DNA of 64,000 bases from Micropterix aruncella (lineage: Eukaryota > Arthropoda > Insecta > Lepidoptera > Micropterigidae). Below the pieces are notes generated by a model. The model did not search any database. It was not told the origin of the DNA and saw only the letters and a list, made by a program, of their open reading frames with translations. A program made the position numbers and the translations under genes. The stretch is from assembly GCA_944548615.1 (NCBI GenBank), contig OX155963.1, positions 16,142,350-16,206,349 on the forward strand, written 5' to 3'. The stretch's first letter is position 1. Each line of letters starts with the position of its first letter. Shown here piece after piece: positions 1-12,500 of the stretch.

Positions 1-259
1 TGCGAAAGTTGGTAAGATTGGATTCAGGGTCTGAAGTTGAAACATTTGTAAATATTTTTATTTTGATTATGATGCGATGTGTTGTTTTGCGCTTCTGGGC
101 GCTCCCCTGAAGGCCTAAAATTATTCTGGAATCATGATTGTAATGTTTGCCACCACTTTCATTCCTAAGATATCCAATACGATTTTAGGCCCATTATTAA
201 CGGATAAATTCAATATAAGTAAAATTGACAGAAAGTGCATTAAGATTCATACAGAGCCT

Positions 260-900
260 GAATGCTGGTGCTAAATTCAAATACCTAACAAGATCTCTAC
301 ATACCCGATGTTTTTGCAATAGTTGCTGATAACGTGATAGATCTAGAAAATACGCTGCGAATACTGAATGATGCAGTCACAATAGTTGGTCGGAAAATTA
401 ACGAAGGGAATACCAACACATGACCTGGACATGCGGAAGACGTAGAACGCAAAACATCATAGTCGACAACTTTACCTTCCAGAAAACAAACACATTTAAA
501 TATCTAGACACCAAGTATACTAGCGGCCATCAAAAAAAGAGAAACCGCACACCAAAATCCTGAAAGTATGAAGATCTTACATCATCTATTCACTTCCAAA
601 GTGCTGTCCAGAAAATTCAAAATGAGAATATAAATACAATACGATAATCGAGCGGATTATTTTGTACGGCAGTGAATCCTGAAAGGGACCGAAAAATAAA
701 TCGACTAATTTGAACGAATTATTTGATGTAAAACCTTTGGCCGCATTAAAACGTATGATGGAATAGATGGCTGATGAGCTTCTGAACTTGCGGACCAGCC
801 CATAATAGTTTCAGTGATGAAGAATAAGAGTATATAGTACTTGGGCCATGTAAAGAGATCATTACAGATAAAATCCTCAATGTTCCTATTCAGCTTCTCG
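260..900 (+). pseudogene. Decayed RTE-like LINE reverse transcriptase, C-terminal part
   Basis: Conceptual translation in shifting + strand frames recovers the ordered C-terminal motifs of an insect endonuclease/reverse transcriptase. A GRKINEGNT segment lies near 390, an FKYL-like block near 500, a block LFTSKVLSRKFKMRIY at about 585-640, an ILYGSE-like segment near 660 and a YLGHV-like segment near 840. The spacing agrees with the thumb and post-RT region of RTE-type elements seen in butterflies and moths. The frame is broken by many stops and indels, so this is an old dead copy. The 5' RT core may lie off the left edge of the window. Motif order is seen directly; assignment to the RTE clade is an inference, and another non-LTR clade is possible. 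Confidence 0.65.
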
Positions 901-920
901 CAGGTCTAAACTAAGCTGGT

Positions 921-2195
921 GCTAAAAGTTAGGAGCTTAAGCACCTTCCTTATTTTGTTGGAATTCCGTTTCATCAAAATTAAGAACCGGTCTTAAATAT
1001 TAAAATTTTCAGTTTTGTCTATGGGCCGTCCCACAGCTAGGTCTTCATTTTGACAGCTCGGTCACTCGCTCGCCCGCCTGCCATCTTTTCGTCGCCGCAC
1101 GCTAATTGTCGCCACCTTTTCGTTTGTTTTAAAATATACAAATATACAAGGCTTTTTATCATCAATATACAAAGCTAAAAATATAAGCAATGATATATAT
1201 CATAATCTATCATAATCTAAAAAAATATATTATAATCTACGAAAAATATTTACATAGGATTTTCGGGACAAAATATAGATACGAACTAACGATTACTTAC
1301 GATAATCTGCGCTCATCATACCTTCTTCGATTTAGAAACCAATGCTGAGCAAACATCTTCGAAATTGCGCCAAAAAATCTTCGAAGTCACGAGAGAAACA
1401 AGAGCTACACGGTTGTTAGACGCAGGCTGATATACATTAGACCGTTCTTAGTTAAGACCCCGAACAAGATCTATCCGTCATGACACTTGTAGAAACGGAA
1501 TACGAAAAAGGGTCTAGACGGTGCTTAATGACAATTTAAGAGCCTGATAGTCTCTACATTAGCATGTTTCAGTTAGGACCCATGAAAGGGAATACCAAAA
1601 CGTCAGTTAAAAATTAAGCGTCATTTTAGCGCGTTTTTAGGCCCCAATTTAGGCACCTGCGAGAAATAGAATACGGGTCAATAAAGCGCTTGAGAAAACC
1701 CAGCAGGAAGAAGACCTGGACGGTTGTCTAGATATCTAAGGATGGATAACGTAACAAAACATTTTAGCTGGGTGTAGCCAGTGCCTGTGAGGAAAAGATG
1801 AATGATCGAGTGGCGTAGGATCCATCTCGAGTCATGATGCTACCGAAGTAAGTAGTAAGTAAGTATAATGTATAGAGCTCGAACGAAAAAACAAATTAAT
1901 ACATTTAGAAATATACATACATAAAAAGGCATCATATGGCATTGCATTACGTTTACAGCGCACATGATCTAAAGTTGGTATCGCTGCAGACGTTTGTCAC
2001 ACCTCTATACTCTCTAGTATGGTCAGTTGTTCGCTTCCAGTCGACCCGCTAACACACTTAGCGACAGTAATACCAACGTGATGAACACTAACATGCGTAA
2101 TTAACGAGTCGAGTGGTGCGGCGGTAATAAAATCGGACTTGATTATAGGAAGCGATTGTGTCTTGATCTTTCACCACCATACTTTCTATTTTACA
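921..2195. other. AT-rich stretch without recognisable gene
   Basis: No reading frame with recognisable protein motifs is visible. Around 1140-1250 there are short AT repeats built on ATATACAA and ATAATCTA. The rest looks like unique or very old repeat-derived DNA. Confidence 0.5.
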
Positions 2196-2199
2196 TACT

Positions 2200-2638
2200 T
2201 AGTTTATATGTTTTCATTATGAAATGTCAGATGTATGAAATACCCTAAAACAATCATTTATACACAATGTTACAGATTTGATTTTAACATAAATATTGCA
2301 AATACAAAAGGTTGAGATTGTTCTTATAAATAGGTTGGTACCTAAAAACATTTTTTAAATCCATTTACAGACCTAAACCATTTATGTTGTCTTAACTTCA
2401 AATTCAAAAAGTATTTTAAACTCTGTTTATATGTTTCATTACGAATCGTCAGATGTATGAAAACTCGCAAACAATATATACCTAACGTGGCAGACTCGTC
2501 TATAATATAATAAGTCTTGAAAATACTTAATGTTAAGTTTGTTACAATAAACAGGTTGATACCTATATACATTTTTAAACTTATTTGCAGACTTAAACCT
2601 TTTATGCCACCTTAAATTCAAATTCAAAAATTATTTTT
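2200..2638. repeat. Diverged tandem duplication, period about 222 bp
   Basis: Two diverged copies of one sequence lie head to tail. The block GTTTATATG starts at 2202 and again at 2424. The block CATTTACAGACCTAAACC near 2360 corresponds to TATTTGCAGACTTAAACC near 2582. The short frames on the minus strand here come from the duplicated AT-rich sequence and carry no protein signature. The second copy ends about 20 bp before the first GC-rich element. Confidence 0.65.
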
Positions 2639-2671
2639 GACTATGAGGTTTTCAACTTCCTTTCCTCGACA

Positions 2672-3329
2672 GTGGGGCGATGTCGACTAGAAAGGGCGAA
2701 CCCGTCATCCCAGGCTGGTATAATCTGATCGTTCTTTCAGCCGTGGGATGAGCGTAAAAGACTTAGAGACAATACAAATCTAGTGTTGCATGCCAACATG
2801 CCCGCCAGAGGAAAGGTACGCAGCGGGCAGCCTCACCTTTGACTACCAGTTTTGGAAGGATATCTCCGTCTGGAATTAACCATCAGGATACCTCCAACCT
2901 TCCGACTGGGTACAGTTTCGGAGTCGCTTGCGCGATCCTCTCCCTAGTGTAGCGGTGATCGGTGTATATTAAATCTATCGCGGACCACGGTATCCTTTGC
3001 CCGGATTTCACCTGGATTTGGGTAGCCGAATGGTCGTTTCAAGAGCGGCTGCCACAAGGTAAACAATATCCCCCGCTCTATAGGAAACAATACCGTTTCC
3101 AGACTCCCCCGGCTGTCAGTCGGAATGCACAATCCATTGGCTGATGCCGCACGGTGCGCAAACCGTGCAGGAGCGCCCTAAGGAGAAACTGACCCACAGG
3201 CCAGAGTCCTACGTGGGCTCGCACTTCTGCGCGAAGGCCGCTGGATGGGTGTTGAGCCGTAATTTTGACCGACTCTAAACGCATGGGTCTTACGCAGTAG
3301 CCTAACTGCAACATGGCCTATTAGCTCCC
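2672..3329 (+). mobile_element. GC-rich interspersed element, subfamily A, copy 1 (with TSD)
   Basis: This 658-bp copy is bounded by a perfect 14-bp direct repeat, TCCTTTCCTCGACA, at 2658-2671 and 3330-3343. It is much richer in G+C than its surroundings. It runs from a GTGGGGCGATGTCGACTA start to a CTATTAGCTCCC end, with no poly-A tail and no terminal inverted repeats. The length and exactness of the flanking repeat fit target-primed reverse transcription by a LINE machinery. The short frames on both strands are probably incidental to the low stop-codon density of GC-rich DNA. I do not recognise a named family; it could be an unusually long SINE or the non-coding end of a LINE. Confidence 0.85.
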
Positions 3330-3343
3330 TCCTTTCCTCGACA

Positions 3344-4139
3344 ATTTTAAAACTTGTCTTTGGAAATAATTTATGCATCAGTGAAGTAATTAGTTTGAGA
3401 TATATTTCATCCATTAATTTTAGGCTTAGGCCAATTGTCTCTATAACTTTGACATAAGTGATATACAAAATGCAAACGGATAGTCGTGAGTTCACAATTT
3501 ACTCACACACTGTAGAGACAGGCCATTCTTTAGAAAAGAGATCTGCAAGACCAACGTTTATATCCCCATAAATAGGTACTTATTATACTATACCACAGTG
3601 AGTCGACATCGGCGAGTAAGACACCACTACCTACTTACACTAAAATGGGCATGCTTCTACTTGGTGAAGTATTAAATGTGAGTATTTAGAATCTATGGTC
3701 CACTTTAGTATCTGTTACCCATTATGGGTGACATTTGGCCCGCTACCGATCGTTAGCAAATTGAAGTGGATCGAATGAGTATTAGAAATGGGGCCATTCA
3801 CCTTCAGACATGTCTCTAGGTCACTCAAACATTTCCTATTTTCGTAGTGGGTGAAGCAATGAGACTTTTAACATTAGCAGACCATCGCCATCTGTAACTT
3901 TAGTATCTTTTGTGAAGCATAACTTGGCTATTTGAAATAAGATTGTAAAATAGAAAAAGCTATTTAATTTGGATTTTTACAGAGACGAAATTTATCTAAC
4001 TAACTTCCATTATTGTGTCCGCATTTTTTTGTTAGTAGTCTTCATTTATAAAATTACATGTCACAGTTTTCCACTAAGGCTAGTGCCTTTTCAGTGGGTA
4101 ACTAACAATATTGTGTTCATATTTTACTTATATCGTCTA
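3344..4139. other. AT-rich stretch without recognisable gene
   Basis: No coding, RNA or clear repeat signal was found here on either strand. Confidence 0.45.
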
Positions 4140-4435
4140 GCTTGATTTACGCTAAATAGGTGTACTTACTTCATACCCTCACCTAAACTAACCTATATAT
4201 TCCTATTTTTACTGTTGTGATTTACGCTAATAAATAATCACACGAAATAAATTATTTACACTAGATTAATGTACTTACTTCCTAACCGAACCTGACTTAA
4301 AATTAACTATCTTAGTTTACACCAAATATGTGTACTTAATTTGTTTAATTAAACGATTGCAATAATAAATGATTACAATCATTAAATGATTTATACTAGA
4401 TATATGTTCTTACGTTCTAACCTAACCTAAGACTT
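4140..4435. repeat. Degenerate short-period repeat with CCTAA-type ends
   Basis: The theme (GATTTACGCTA)...TGTACTTACTT...CTAACC recurs about four times, near 4145, 4250, 4315 and 4390. Unit lengths are about 65-110 bp with strong divergence. The AACCTAACCTAAG at the end recalls the insect telomere unit TTAGG, but only two units are present, so it is not telomeric. Confidence 0.45.
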
Positions 4436-4439
4436 GCTG

Positions 4440-5125
4440 TCGTATGGGATCGAGCTCGTACCGCTGATGATAAGAAACTCGCTCAAATAGAAAACTACAA
4501 CGCATTAACCATACTCACAAATAATCCAAATTGTATTTAAGGTAGCGATATTGTCGTATATACATAATTCGATCGCTAATATTTATAGATACAGAAATTA
4601 AAAAATAGCCCATTCAAGTTTCTCCGCATTGTTATGGTAAAATTATTATAATTTTTCGGTTAGATCGTCGATCTCGCGGATCGCAGCCGGTTCTCTTCGC
4701 ACTTTCTTTGCGAAACTCACGTACAAAACGCGCGCGCGCGCAGCTATTGATATTTGATAAAGAATATGCATAGATATGCCCTTCTTTATTTAATAAAATA
4801 ATCATCTTTGAGATTCCCAATGAACAGCCGTTAGTTAGGAAAATTCCAAAAATGTTTGAAAAGTGCCAGGACATTTCTTGACGGTTCGTCGCGATTACGT
4901 AGTATTTTACTGAAATTCGGATTAGATAATATAGACTATCCTATTTCGGTAAGGCATGTCCCTTGGCTGGGATACGTTAAACAAAGGTAGTTTATTAAGC
5001 AATGGCAAATATTACCAGTCGGTCTCTAACGGGCTGCTGGCGAGCTAGACACTAGACTGTCTTTGTCTCTATGTCTTCTACGCTTACCCACGGCTGAAAG
5101 AACGATTACATATCTTTATACCAGC
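4440..5125. other. Stretch without recognisable gene
   Basis: The only notable item is a short alternating CG run at about 4729-4741, in a region that is locally less AT-rich. No exon is supported. Confidence 0.45.
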
Positions 5126-5355
5126 ATGGGGTTACGGGTTCGTTCCTTGTAGTCGACACCGCCCTACTGTTACTATGATTTTTGAAAAATAAAGAATTTG
5201 AATTTGAATAATAAACCGACCCATTGTGAATTTCTACAATATGGGGTTACGGTTTCGTTCCTTGTAGTCGACACCGCCCTACTGTTACTATGATTTTTGA
5301 AAAATAAAGAATTTGAATTTGAATAATAAACCGACCCATTGTGAATTTCTACAAT
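5126..5355 (+). repeat. Tandem duplication of a 115-bp LINE-tail-like unit
   Basis: Two almost identical 115-bp units lie directly head to tail (5126-5240 and 5241-5355). Each contains AATAAAGAATTTGAATTTGAA-like sequence, the 3' tail style of insect LINEs and SINEs; the same tail type recurs near 28425. The near identity of the copies suggests a recent duplication of an older LINE end. No protein-coding potential is evident. Confidence 0.8.
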
Positions 5356-7435
5356 AAAGAGTAGAAACAAATATGTATTTAAGGAAATTGTTTAAAATAT
5401 CCTATAGCAAATTGTATTTTATTATGACATATTTAAAGTCATTCCAAACAATAATCTTACCTACTTGGAATTGGAAACCTTGATTAAATTTAGAAGAAAA
5501 ATAAGTAGGATGTGATGCGTAACATCGGGGTCAAATAATCAAAAGTTAAGTTATTAAGGAGTTTTATTCCAAACACCACAACGCACAATTACAATAAAAG
5601 CTATAAAATATTACAACTATATTTATTATACAAATAGTTACGTAAAAGTCTAAAATTTCACGATGTTACAAGATAAATTTAGATACGAAAGCGCTAAGGT
5701 GGCAGTCTTGCACAGCTCCGACTATTCTCTTTACTATTTGTGCTATTGTAAAGAGCGACGCGTTTATTTTGGGATATATTGTACGAGAAAAGAGAAAAAA
5801 GAATCAGCTGTCGCTGCGATCACTGCTATCACTTAATTTTTCTAATTGTTTTTTTAGGCTTGTTGCATTTTGACAAATGTGTCGGAGATGATGTCAACAA
5901 TGATGTCGATAGAAATCGAATCAAATACTCAGTTTTTTAGTTACATGCCATTTTGGAAAACATGCTTTTCATAATTTATTGCGAAGCAACCATGACGGCT
6001 TACATTGACTGCGCTATACTGCCTGGCATACTTGAGTCCGCCTTTTTTATCGGAGATGCAATGCCTCATCTTTACTTTTCTCATTCGTGATTATGGATTG
6101 ATTGATTGTTACGCACGATTGAGACTTTTGTCTTGAAGTAATTTATTGCTTGTATTTTTTTAATTGTGGAAAGTTAATGCAGTATTTGCAAACGTTCTTT
6201 AACGATAGGACATTACCTTGCTACCATAGATGCTTCCATCTCAAAACAGCTTATCAGAGCTCTGTGTTTTTTTGCATTTTCCTGTAGAAGGATTCTTAAA
6301 AACCGTGAACCTAGATAATGCAGTAACGACTCTTGGACGATAGAAACGGTACTTTGCATGGACTTAGGAACCAACTTTGTTTTTTCACTGTTTTCTTTAT
6401 GACGATGGATAAATATCTTATTAACCTTAACAATAGTTGACCTTTGTGTTTTTTCCTAAACGTTATACTTTGGGTAGAAAAATATTTTCAGATTTTTTGT
6501 ATGGGACGGATCAAAAAGAACTGAATGTTTGGCTTGACCTGATAGATCCCGCTTGGAAATCTTTTTTTTCTTAATCGTTGTCTCTACCACAGTAACCAGA
6601 CAGTACCTTCTCTTAGAACAGCAATGTAATCAAAGCGAATACGTCACGAGTCGTAAGGGCTCGGATGGTCGCCAGATGTTTCGCTACTCGGTCTACACAG
6701 ATATCCGAACGCTTAAAAACGTCGGCAGCCTTTACCTGCCCTTAATGCGTACTGTTCGCGTTCATCGTGAAGAACCCCTCTGCCCACATTCCTCGCACCC
6801 TCTTCCCGCTTTGTCTTGTAGCTCGATAGTAAAGCTACTGGGTGGTATACTGTGTCTCTACTATTGCTCTGCATATTGAACGTGTCCATAAAAATGCAAC
6901 CGTGCCAAATTAATGGATCGGAAAAATGACAAAAAATACGTATTTCAAAGCATATTTTTTTAATTATATTAATTTATTGAAAGCCAAATTTTATAAGGAA
7001 TAGTAAGTAAAACTACATAATTGAAGAGGTTTATAGAGAATTGTTTAATAGGTTTGTATATTTGACATACATTTTTTTGTTTTCTTTTACTTACAACTAT
7101 GTAATTTATTACAAAATTTTATTACTTTTCCCGTAACCATTTCACCTCAATTCATCGCTCAAGAATTTTGCTTTTAGACAGACTGACGCCTGTAGGCGGA
7201 TTTAATGCGTCTCGTACATCAAAATTTAATGTATTTCCTAAATACATTTCTAGTAATTGATGCCTATACTCCAATATTACTTAATTGCTTCTCTTTAAAA
7301 TCGACACCTATTAATTATCTATCCAATTTAGAGTGATTGTGACTAATTATGTAGGAATGGCTATTCCGAAATTTTACTATATTTAAAAGTCTACACGATC
7401 GTTCAGGATTACAAGTACATATATTGAAAGAAATC
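5356..7435. other. Long AT-rich stretch without recognisable gene
   Basis: The largest open frame is 6553-6879 on the + strand (108 codons). Its translation shows no recognisable domain, and it sits in a locally GC-richer patch around 6640-6850, so it is not called as a gene. No RNA gene or transposon ends were identified. Confidence 0.45.
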
Positions 7436-7840
7436 AAAACCACGTCTGCCGTTACAAAAAGTGAACTACTCTATCTGTATTTATTTTTATGACGTTTTTT
7501 TATGAAATATTCGTGGTTTATGTATTTATCAATAGAGATACATATACTATATTTTTGGATTGTACTCAATCAGGCTTTTCTTTTGACACAAAACACAACA
7601 TATTTATGTTAATTTATTGACATTTGAAGATTTGGACATTTAGACAACTATTTTTACTTGATATTTGGATAGTTAAGGTACCATAGGATGCTTCGGATGA
7701 CAACGATTCTAACAATATTACATACTTCTACTTTAGTTTGAGCATTTAGAAGTTATAGTGGAATAAAGAAGCAGAAAACCTACATAGATGAACCTTGAAC
7801 ATAATACTCCATTATTATATGTTAGGCAGTCGTGTAAAAA
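7436..7840 (-). mobile_element. MITE-B copy 1
   Basis: This is a non-coding element of about 405 bp. One end reads CCACGTCTGCCGTTACAAAA and the other ends in GGCAGTCGTGTAAAAA, giving imperfect inverted termini around the core ACGACTGCC. The inner sequence matches four other copies in the window (about 10.3, 30.9, 38.0 and 42.3 kb), including the blocks TTCTTTATTCCACCATAACT and GTCAATAAATTAACATAAAT in the opposite orientation. It has no transposase frame, so it is a non-autonomous class II element (inference). The superfamily is not clear because the flanks are A/T-rich and no target duplication can be read. Confidence 0.75.
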
Positions 7841-9484
7841 GTAGGCTGATGGCGATGTAATTGAGGGGACACAAATCGATTGTTTGTAATTTGTGCTTAT
7901 TTATGATTACAAAATTTCGCTCGTGTTTATTTGGAGCAACGGTTTTAAAAATGGAGAAATTGCTTATCAGTGGGCTTCGGTCAATATGACACGTATTCGT
8001 AGTCTAATTAAAATTTTCGGTTACGAGCAAAGATCATTAGAGCAGGGCAATCATATCGCGATCGAAATGCCTAGTAAAATGTAAAACTAAAAATATGGCT
8101 TAAATTATTATGTTTGTACTGTTTTATTTGATTTGCAGAGGAACGCGTTAAATGCCAATGATTTCGAATTATGTTTATAGTTATTTAGAAAATAATTAAC
8201 CGCTGTCGTAACATCGGGTGCTTCAAAGTTAAGGCACTAAAATCCATTTTTATTATTTTATAATGTAATAGTCTACACTTTCATATATAATTGGTACCGG
8301 TGTATGTTGTCGAAACATTTAGATACATGCAAAAAGATACATGATTAGATTAGTTTATATTAATTAATGGCTTCGAAGAGGGAGTGAATAAGTGGTAAGG
8401 TAAACGCTCACATGTGGCAAGGCTGTCCTAAAACCACCACATCCGGTCGTTAGTCGGAAGTCCACTGCTCACCCCTTCTCATTTCTACCCCTTCTTATGT
8501 TTACAGGTGCTGAATAGTTGTCTCAACATTCCTGATTAGTACCAATCTGACAGTGATAGAGACTCTAGCGACAGTGACTCTACTGACGGTATCGATAGTG
8601 ACCCCTTGCGGCAATAAAATATTATTTTACTCTTTTATAGTCGATTTGTTTTCATTTTCTCTCAAGTCTGGTTCTCATCTCTACTCATCTCTCTTATTCA
8701 TTCTCATCATACATTTTGTAGATATTTTTTTTTTACCTCGTAGTGGTTTTTTAAAATAGCGGAGCGACGATTTTAGCATGTCTGCAGCATGACTGTATTG
8801 TAAAATTTCTTCTTTTAAAAAAGAAATACAAAAAAATATACTTTTATTTGCACATTCTTTGTCATAATATCAGACGTATGGGCTCTGCTAGGACAACCTA
8901 TTCCGCGCGATTGTAAAAAACCCTTTTTAACCGCCGTACCTTTGGGTTGTTGTTAAAAAATGTAGGCAAATCCTTCTTTTTTTTCATTAGATTTCTCAAT
9001 AACATACTGGCTAAAAATATACAAGAAAATATATATAGCGGTGCATATGGGCTTTTTTAAAATATAGCGATTTTATATAAATAAGTGTATATTTAAAAAA
9101 AATATATTTTCTATATTTTTTCTATATGATATAGTGGACGTATCACGTATGTTTGTATAGGTAGGGCGGTTAAACATAGAATGGGTTCTATTTCCGAGGC
9201 AGACGCGTTTGAATTCGTGCATTTTTGACATCATATCGTTATTCCCAGTAAATTTCGTCTTTTACGCGGGCACACGCAATCGTACGCGTCTACCTTGGGA
9301 ATAAGGCCCATTGCAAGCTTAGTTTATGAAAAGGCAATGAAAACATGTTGGGAAAACTGGCGCCTTAGTGTTTGATTTCTCTCAATTTAACCACGGGAGA
9401 ATCGCTCTTGTGACCTTACGATAAACAGCAAAGGCAGAACAAAGCATTTCGCTCTCATTAGACAAATATCGGAAAAAAACGTGA
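7841..9484. other. AT-rich stretch without recognisable gene
   Basis: Short open frames at 7893-8084 and 8553-8759 on the + strand have no recognisable domains. Between 9000 and 9130 the sequence is a low-complexity AT run. The patch 9180-9480 is less AT-rich and looks single-copy, but I see no exon structure in it. Confidence 0.4.
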
Positions 9485-9595
9485 CTTCATCTGCAATTAA
9501 TTATTGCTTATTGTTGTGCATTCTGCAAGATGAGGCGAAACGGCAATCGAGAGTTTTCTGAAAGCGCAAGTTCCTCGAGCAATTATCTTTTTGCT
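9485..9595 (+). repeat. Interspersed repeat shared in inverted orientation with 27000-27105
   Basis: About 110 bp here matches the reverse complement of 27000-27105. Shared blocks include TGCAATTAATTATTGCTTAT and GCAAGATGAGGCGAAACGG. Divergence is moderate. No termini or coding sequence is seen, so this is a fragment of an unclassified dispersed repeat. Confidence 0.7.
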
Positions 9596-9599
9596 TGCT

Positions 9600-10308
9600 T
9601 CCAGTTCATTTGTTTAGATTGTATGCATTGAAGTTATCTCCAATCGCTACGATTCATTAACCCAGTACTAAGGTCTTCTGCAACTTTTGTATATTTTTGT
9701 TAATGATTTCTTCAAAATTACTAGAACATTGGTTGTATTTTTATGGCCTAGTCAAGAATCCAGTATATGACTTAAGAGATTTGGATAATGCTGAATTCTT
9801 ATTCCAAGAGCATCCTAATGTAAAATAACGGAAAATTGATGATAATCAACTTTGCCAAAAAGCGTATTTTTTATTTTTATTTTTATCGACAACGGCTATA
9901 TTGCTAGATTTGACAATTAATTTAAATTTAGATAATTTTGGTATACCCTTATCTATTTACATGACCATCATATTATTCACTTGATAATTATGACTACAGA
10001 CATTGAGCTTTTTTTTGATCAGCAATTTTGATTATTAGATTATTTTCTATTTTCAAACCAATTATATTTTACTAAAATAAATTTATATTGCCACAACTAT
10101 ATAATGAGAGTTATTATTCTTTAATGAATTACATTATTTAAAATTTTAGAGGCAAAGACGCATCCAAGTGTAGGAAAGCCTACCTACTTGAGCAGAACTA
10201 AATTGTAATTGTAATTGTATAGGCTCGTTTATTGTTAGCACAACCTCTATACGCGGCTCCGCCCGCGTCAAAGTCTCTATGCTGTTAATAATTCGTTGTT
10301 CTATTCTT
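9600..10308. other. AT-rich stretch with a short GC-rich repeat fragment
   Basis: Most of this is featureless. At about 10225-10290 there is a fragment containing CGGCTCCGCCCGCG, a motif that recurs in dispersed repeats of moths and butterflies; a related piece lies near 40224-40280. It directly precedes MITE-B copy 2. Confidence 0.4.
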
Positions 10309-10716
10309 TTTTAAACGATTGCCCAACAAAAAAGAAAAGTAATGCGTTTAGGGTTCATCTATGTATGTTTTCAGCTTCTTTATTCCACCATAACTTCTAA
10401 ACGCTCGAACCGATTTAGAAGTGTGTGGCATTGTTAGAATTTTATGTCATCCCGAGTGTCAAAGGGTACCTTAACTGTCCAAATACCAAGTAAGTAGTGG
10501 TCTAAATGTCCAAATGTCAATAAATTAACATAAATATATCGTGTTTAGTGACAAATGAAAGTTCCGATTGAGTAGGTACGTTCTGGAAATATACATGTAT
10601 CTATATGGATAAATACATAAATAAATAAACCACAAATATTTTATAAAAAACTGTATTTTATAAAAATAATTATAAATGCGTTTGTTCACTTTTTGTAAGG
10701 GCAGTCGTGTTTTTTA
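10309..10716 (+). mobile_element. MITE-B copy 2 (most complete)
   Basis: This copy gives the clearest termini. The left end is AACGATTGCCCAACAAAAAAG and the right end, read in reverse complement, is CACGACTGCCCTTACAAAAAG. They are imperfect terminal inverted repeats of about 20 bp. The element is about 408 bp, AT-rich and non-coding. It serves as the reference for spotting insertions in other copies, notably the hAT-like element inside copy 4. Confidence 0.8.
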
Positions 10717-10849
10717 TCCTTTTTTATATATTTACTTGTTCTCCTGATGTACATACCTATAGTGCATATCACAACGAAGATCTTAGGCACGGTGTTATTA
10801 TACAGTCTTAGGTAAGGCAAAGGATAAACCTATACATATAATTGTACTA

Positions 10850-11508
10850 TGGAGTGGTCACCTACATAGGGGGAAACCTCCAGCCCAGGAAGGTATAACG
10901 ATATTGATCGTCCTTTCAACCGTGGGGTGAACGTAGAGACTTGGGATGAAACAGTTCACCGCCTAGCTTCGCCAAAATGTCTGTAAGAGACCAACACCTT
11001 ACCGCAAGGCACTGAGGAGTAACGACAGCAGGACGACCTCGCGCCCTTACTACCAGATTTGGCCGAATTTCTCCGTACTTCTACGGTCACGGGTCAGTCG
11101 CTTGCGCGGCCTCTACCTGATGTTAGCAGTAATACAGTTCTAATTTATCTTATCGCGGACCGAGGCATCCCTTGCTCGTCTTTAATGGGGGATCGGGTGG
11201 CCAACAGGTCGTTTCAATAGTGGCTGACATCAGGTCAACATCCACCCCCGCTGATTAGGAAACGTATAAGAGCATTTCCAGACCCCTTTATTTATTCGCC
11301 GGAGTGTACAGTCGATTGCCTAACGCCGCACGATACGCAAACCGTCATCGAAGGAACTGATTCACATGCCGTGAAAAAGGAACATAGTCCGTTCCAGGTT
11401 CGGCCTTCTTCGAGGATGCTACTGGATAGGGGTTAAACCGTGAGTTGAGCCGAGTAGAGATAATAAACAGGTCTTAATGGCCTAACTGCACAGGAACCGT
11501 TGACTGCC
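10850..11508 (+). mobile_element. GC-rich interspersed element, subfamily B, copy 1
   Basis: A copy of about 660 bp aligns from start to end with the other B copies at 18.8, 39.4 and 53.2 kb. It shares ATCGCGGACCG, GGAAACGTATA...ATTTCCAGACC and the AACCGTTGACTGCC end. It has several indels relative to subfamily A, and no convincing target-site duplication can be read. The orientation is the same as in all other copies. Confidence 0.75.
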
Positions 11509-12500
11509 TTAGCCCTTCGGACGCCAACAGTGCCTATAGGCATTTTGAGTCGTTTGGCAGATCCGCGCGTAACCTTTTCGGCCGGCCCCCATATTATATA
11601 AATATACAATATACATGACTAAGGAGATTGATTACTAGGTAACAAGAGGGAATTCCTGAAAAACCGATATTGTTAGTATTTATTTACAAAATCGACCAAA
11701 AATTTGCGGCGCAGTTTATTGCGCGCGGAGGCTGGCTATCAACCGATTAAGAGACGATTAGCAGTAGGTTTTCTGAGCAAGAAAAGCTTAGCAGTGGTCA
11801 GTAATTACCGACTTCGATCCATATCTTTAAGAAGATTAGAATATGACTACTTTGCTGATAATCGCGTTGACTGCATATCGATATTTATTGCATGTGTTCT
11901 ACAACCAAGTGACTGTTTGTGCAGAGTGATGTTTTAAAAAGCTAGTAACACAAACACAAATCTGTCCATTAATTTTGATCATGAAACTGCTTTTTACAAA
12001 TTACGTCCTTTTAAAAATGTATAACGTTTGGGCAAAATATATGTACTCGACCTATATGTACTCGAGACATCGAGAGACGATAGACCTATATGTACTCGAG
12101 ACATCATTCATAAATTTAGGATCGTACAAAGAACTATTTTTGATATTTTTCAACCGCATTCCCTCTCTATTCATTATTTTTAGTTATCACGCATAATTGA
12201 CCCTCAAAGCGCTAACATTCCCAATCTCTTTTATCGCGCGTTGAACTTCACTTTTTTGTAAACTTCCAGCGGGCATTCGAGACGGACAATAGACTGGCAA
12301 TGGTGCATACGTTAAGACGTTAAACTCATGGGGGAAAACCATTGATTCCCTTTTCATCGCTTGCCGCATTACTTATTGAATTTTGGCGACATTGCAGTCA
12401 CTTGCTATAGTCTATGTATATCGACAACAGAAAGGCAATTTGCGTATCTAGCAAATATTGGCAAACCTAGCAAATATATCTAGCAATATATACATCCATA
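11509..12500. other. Stretch without recognisable gene
   Basis: An open frame at 11704-11937 has no recognisable domain. At 12045-12105 the words CCTATATGTACTCGAGACAT are repeated in a short local duplication. The last 60 bp before the satellite repeat the motif CTAGCAAATAT. Confidence 0.4.

Noticed and set aside
4400..4435. CCTAA-like words suggestive of insect telomeric repeat
   Set aside because: Only two consecutive units are present, inside a degenerate repeat; no (TTAGG)n array exists in the window.
6553..6879. 108-codon frame as a possible exon
   Set aside because: The peptide has no domain, the start context is an arbitrary T-rich run, and no splice signals support it.
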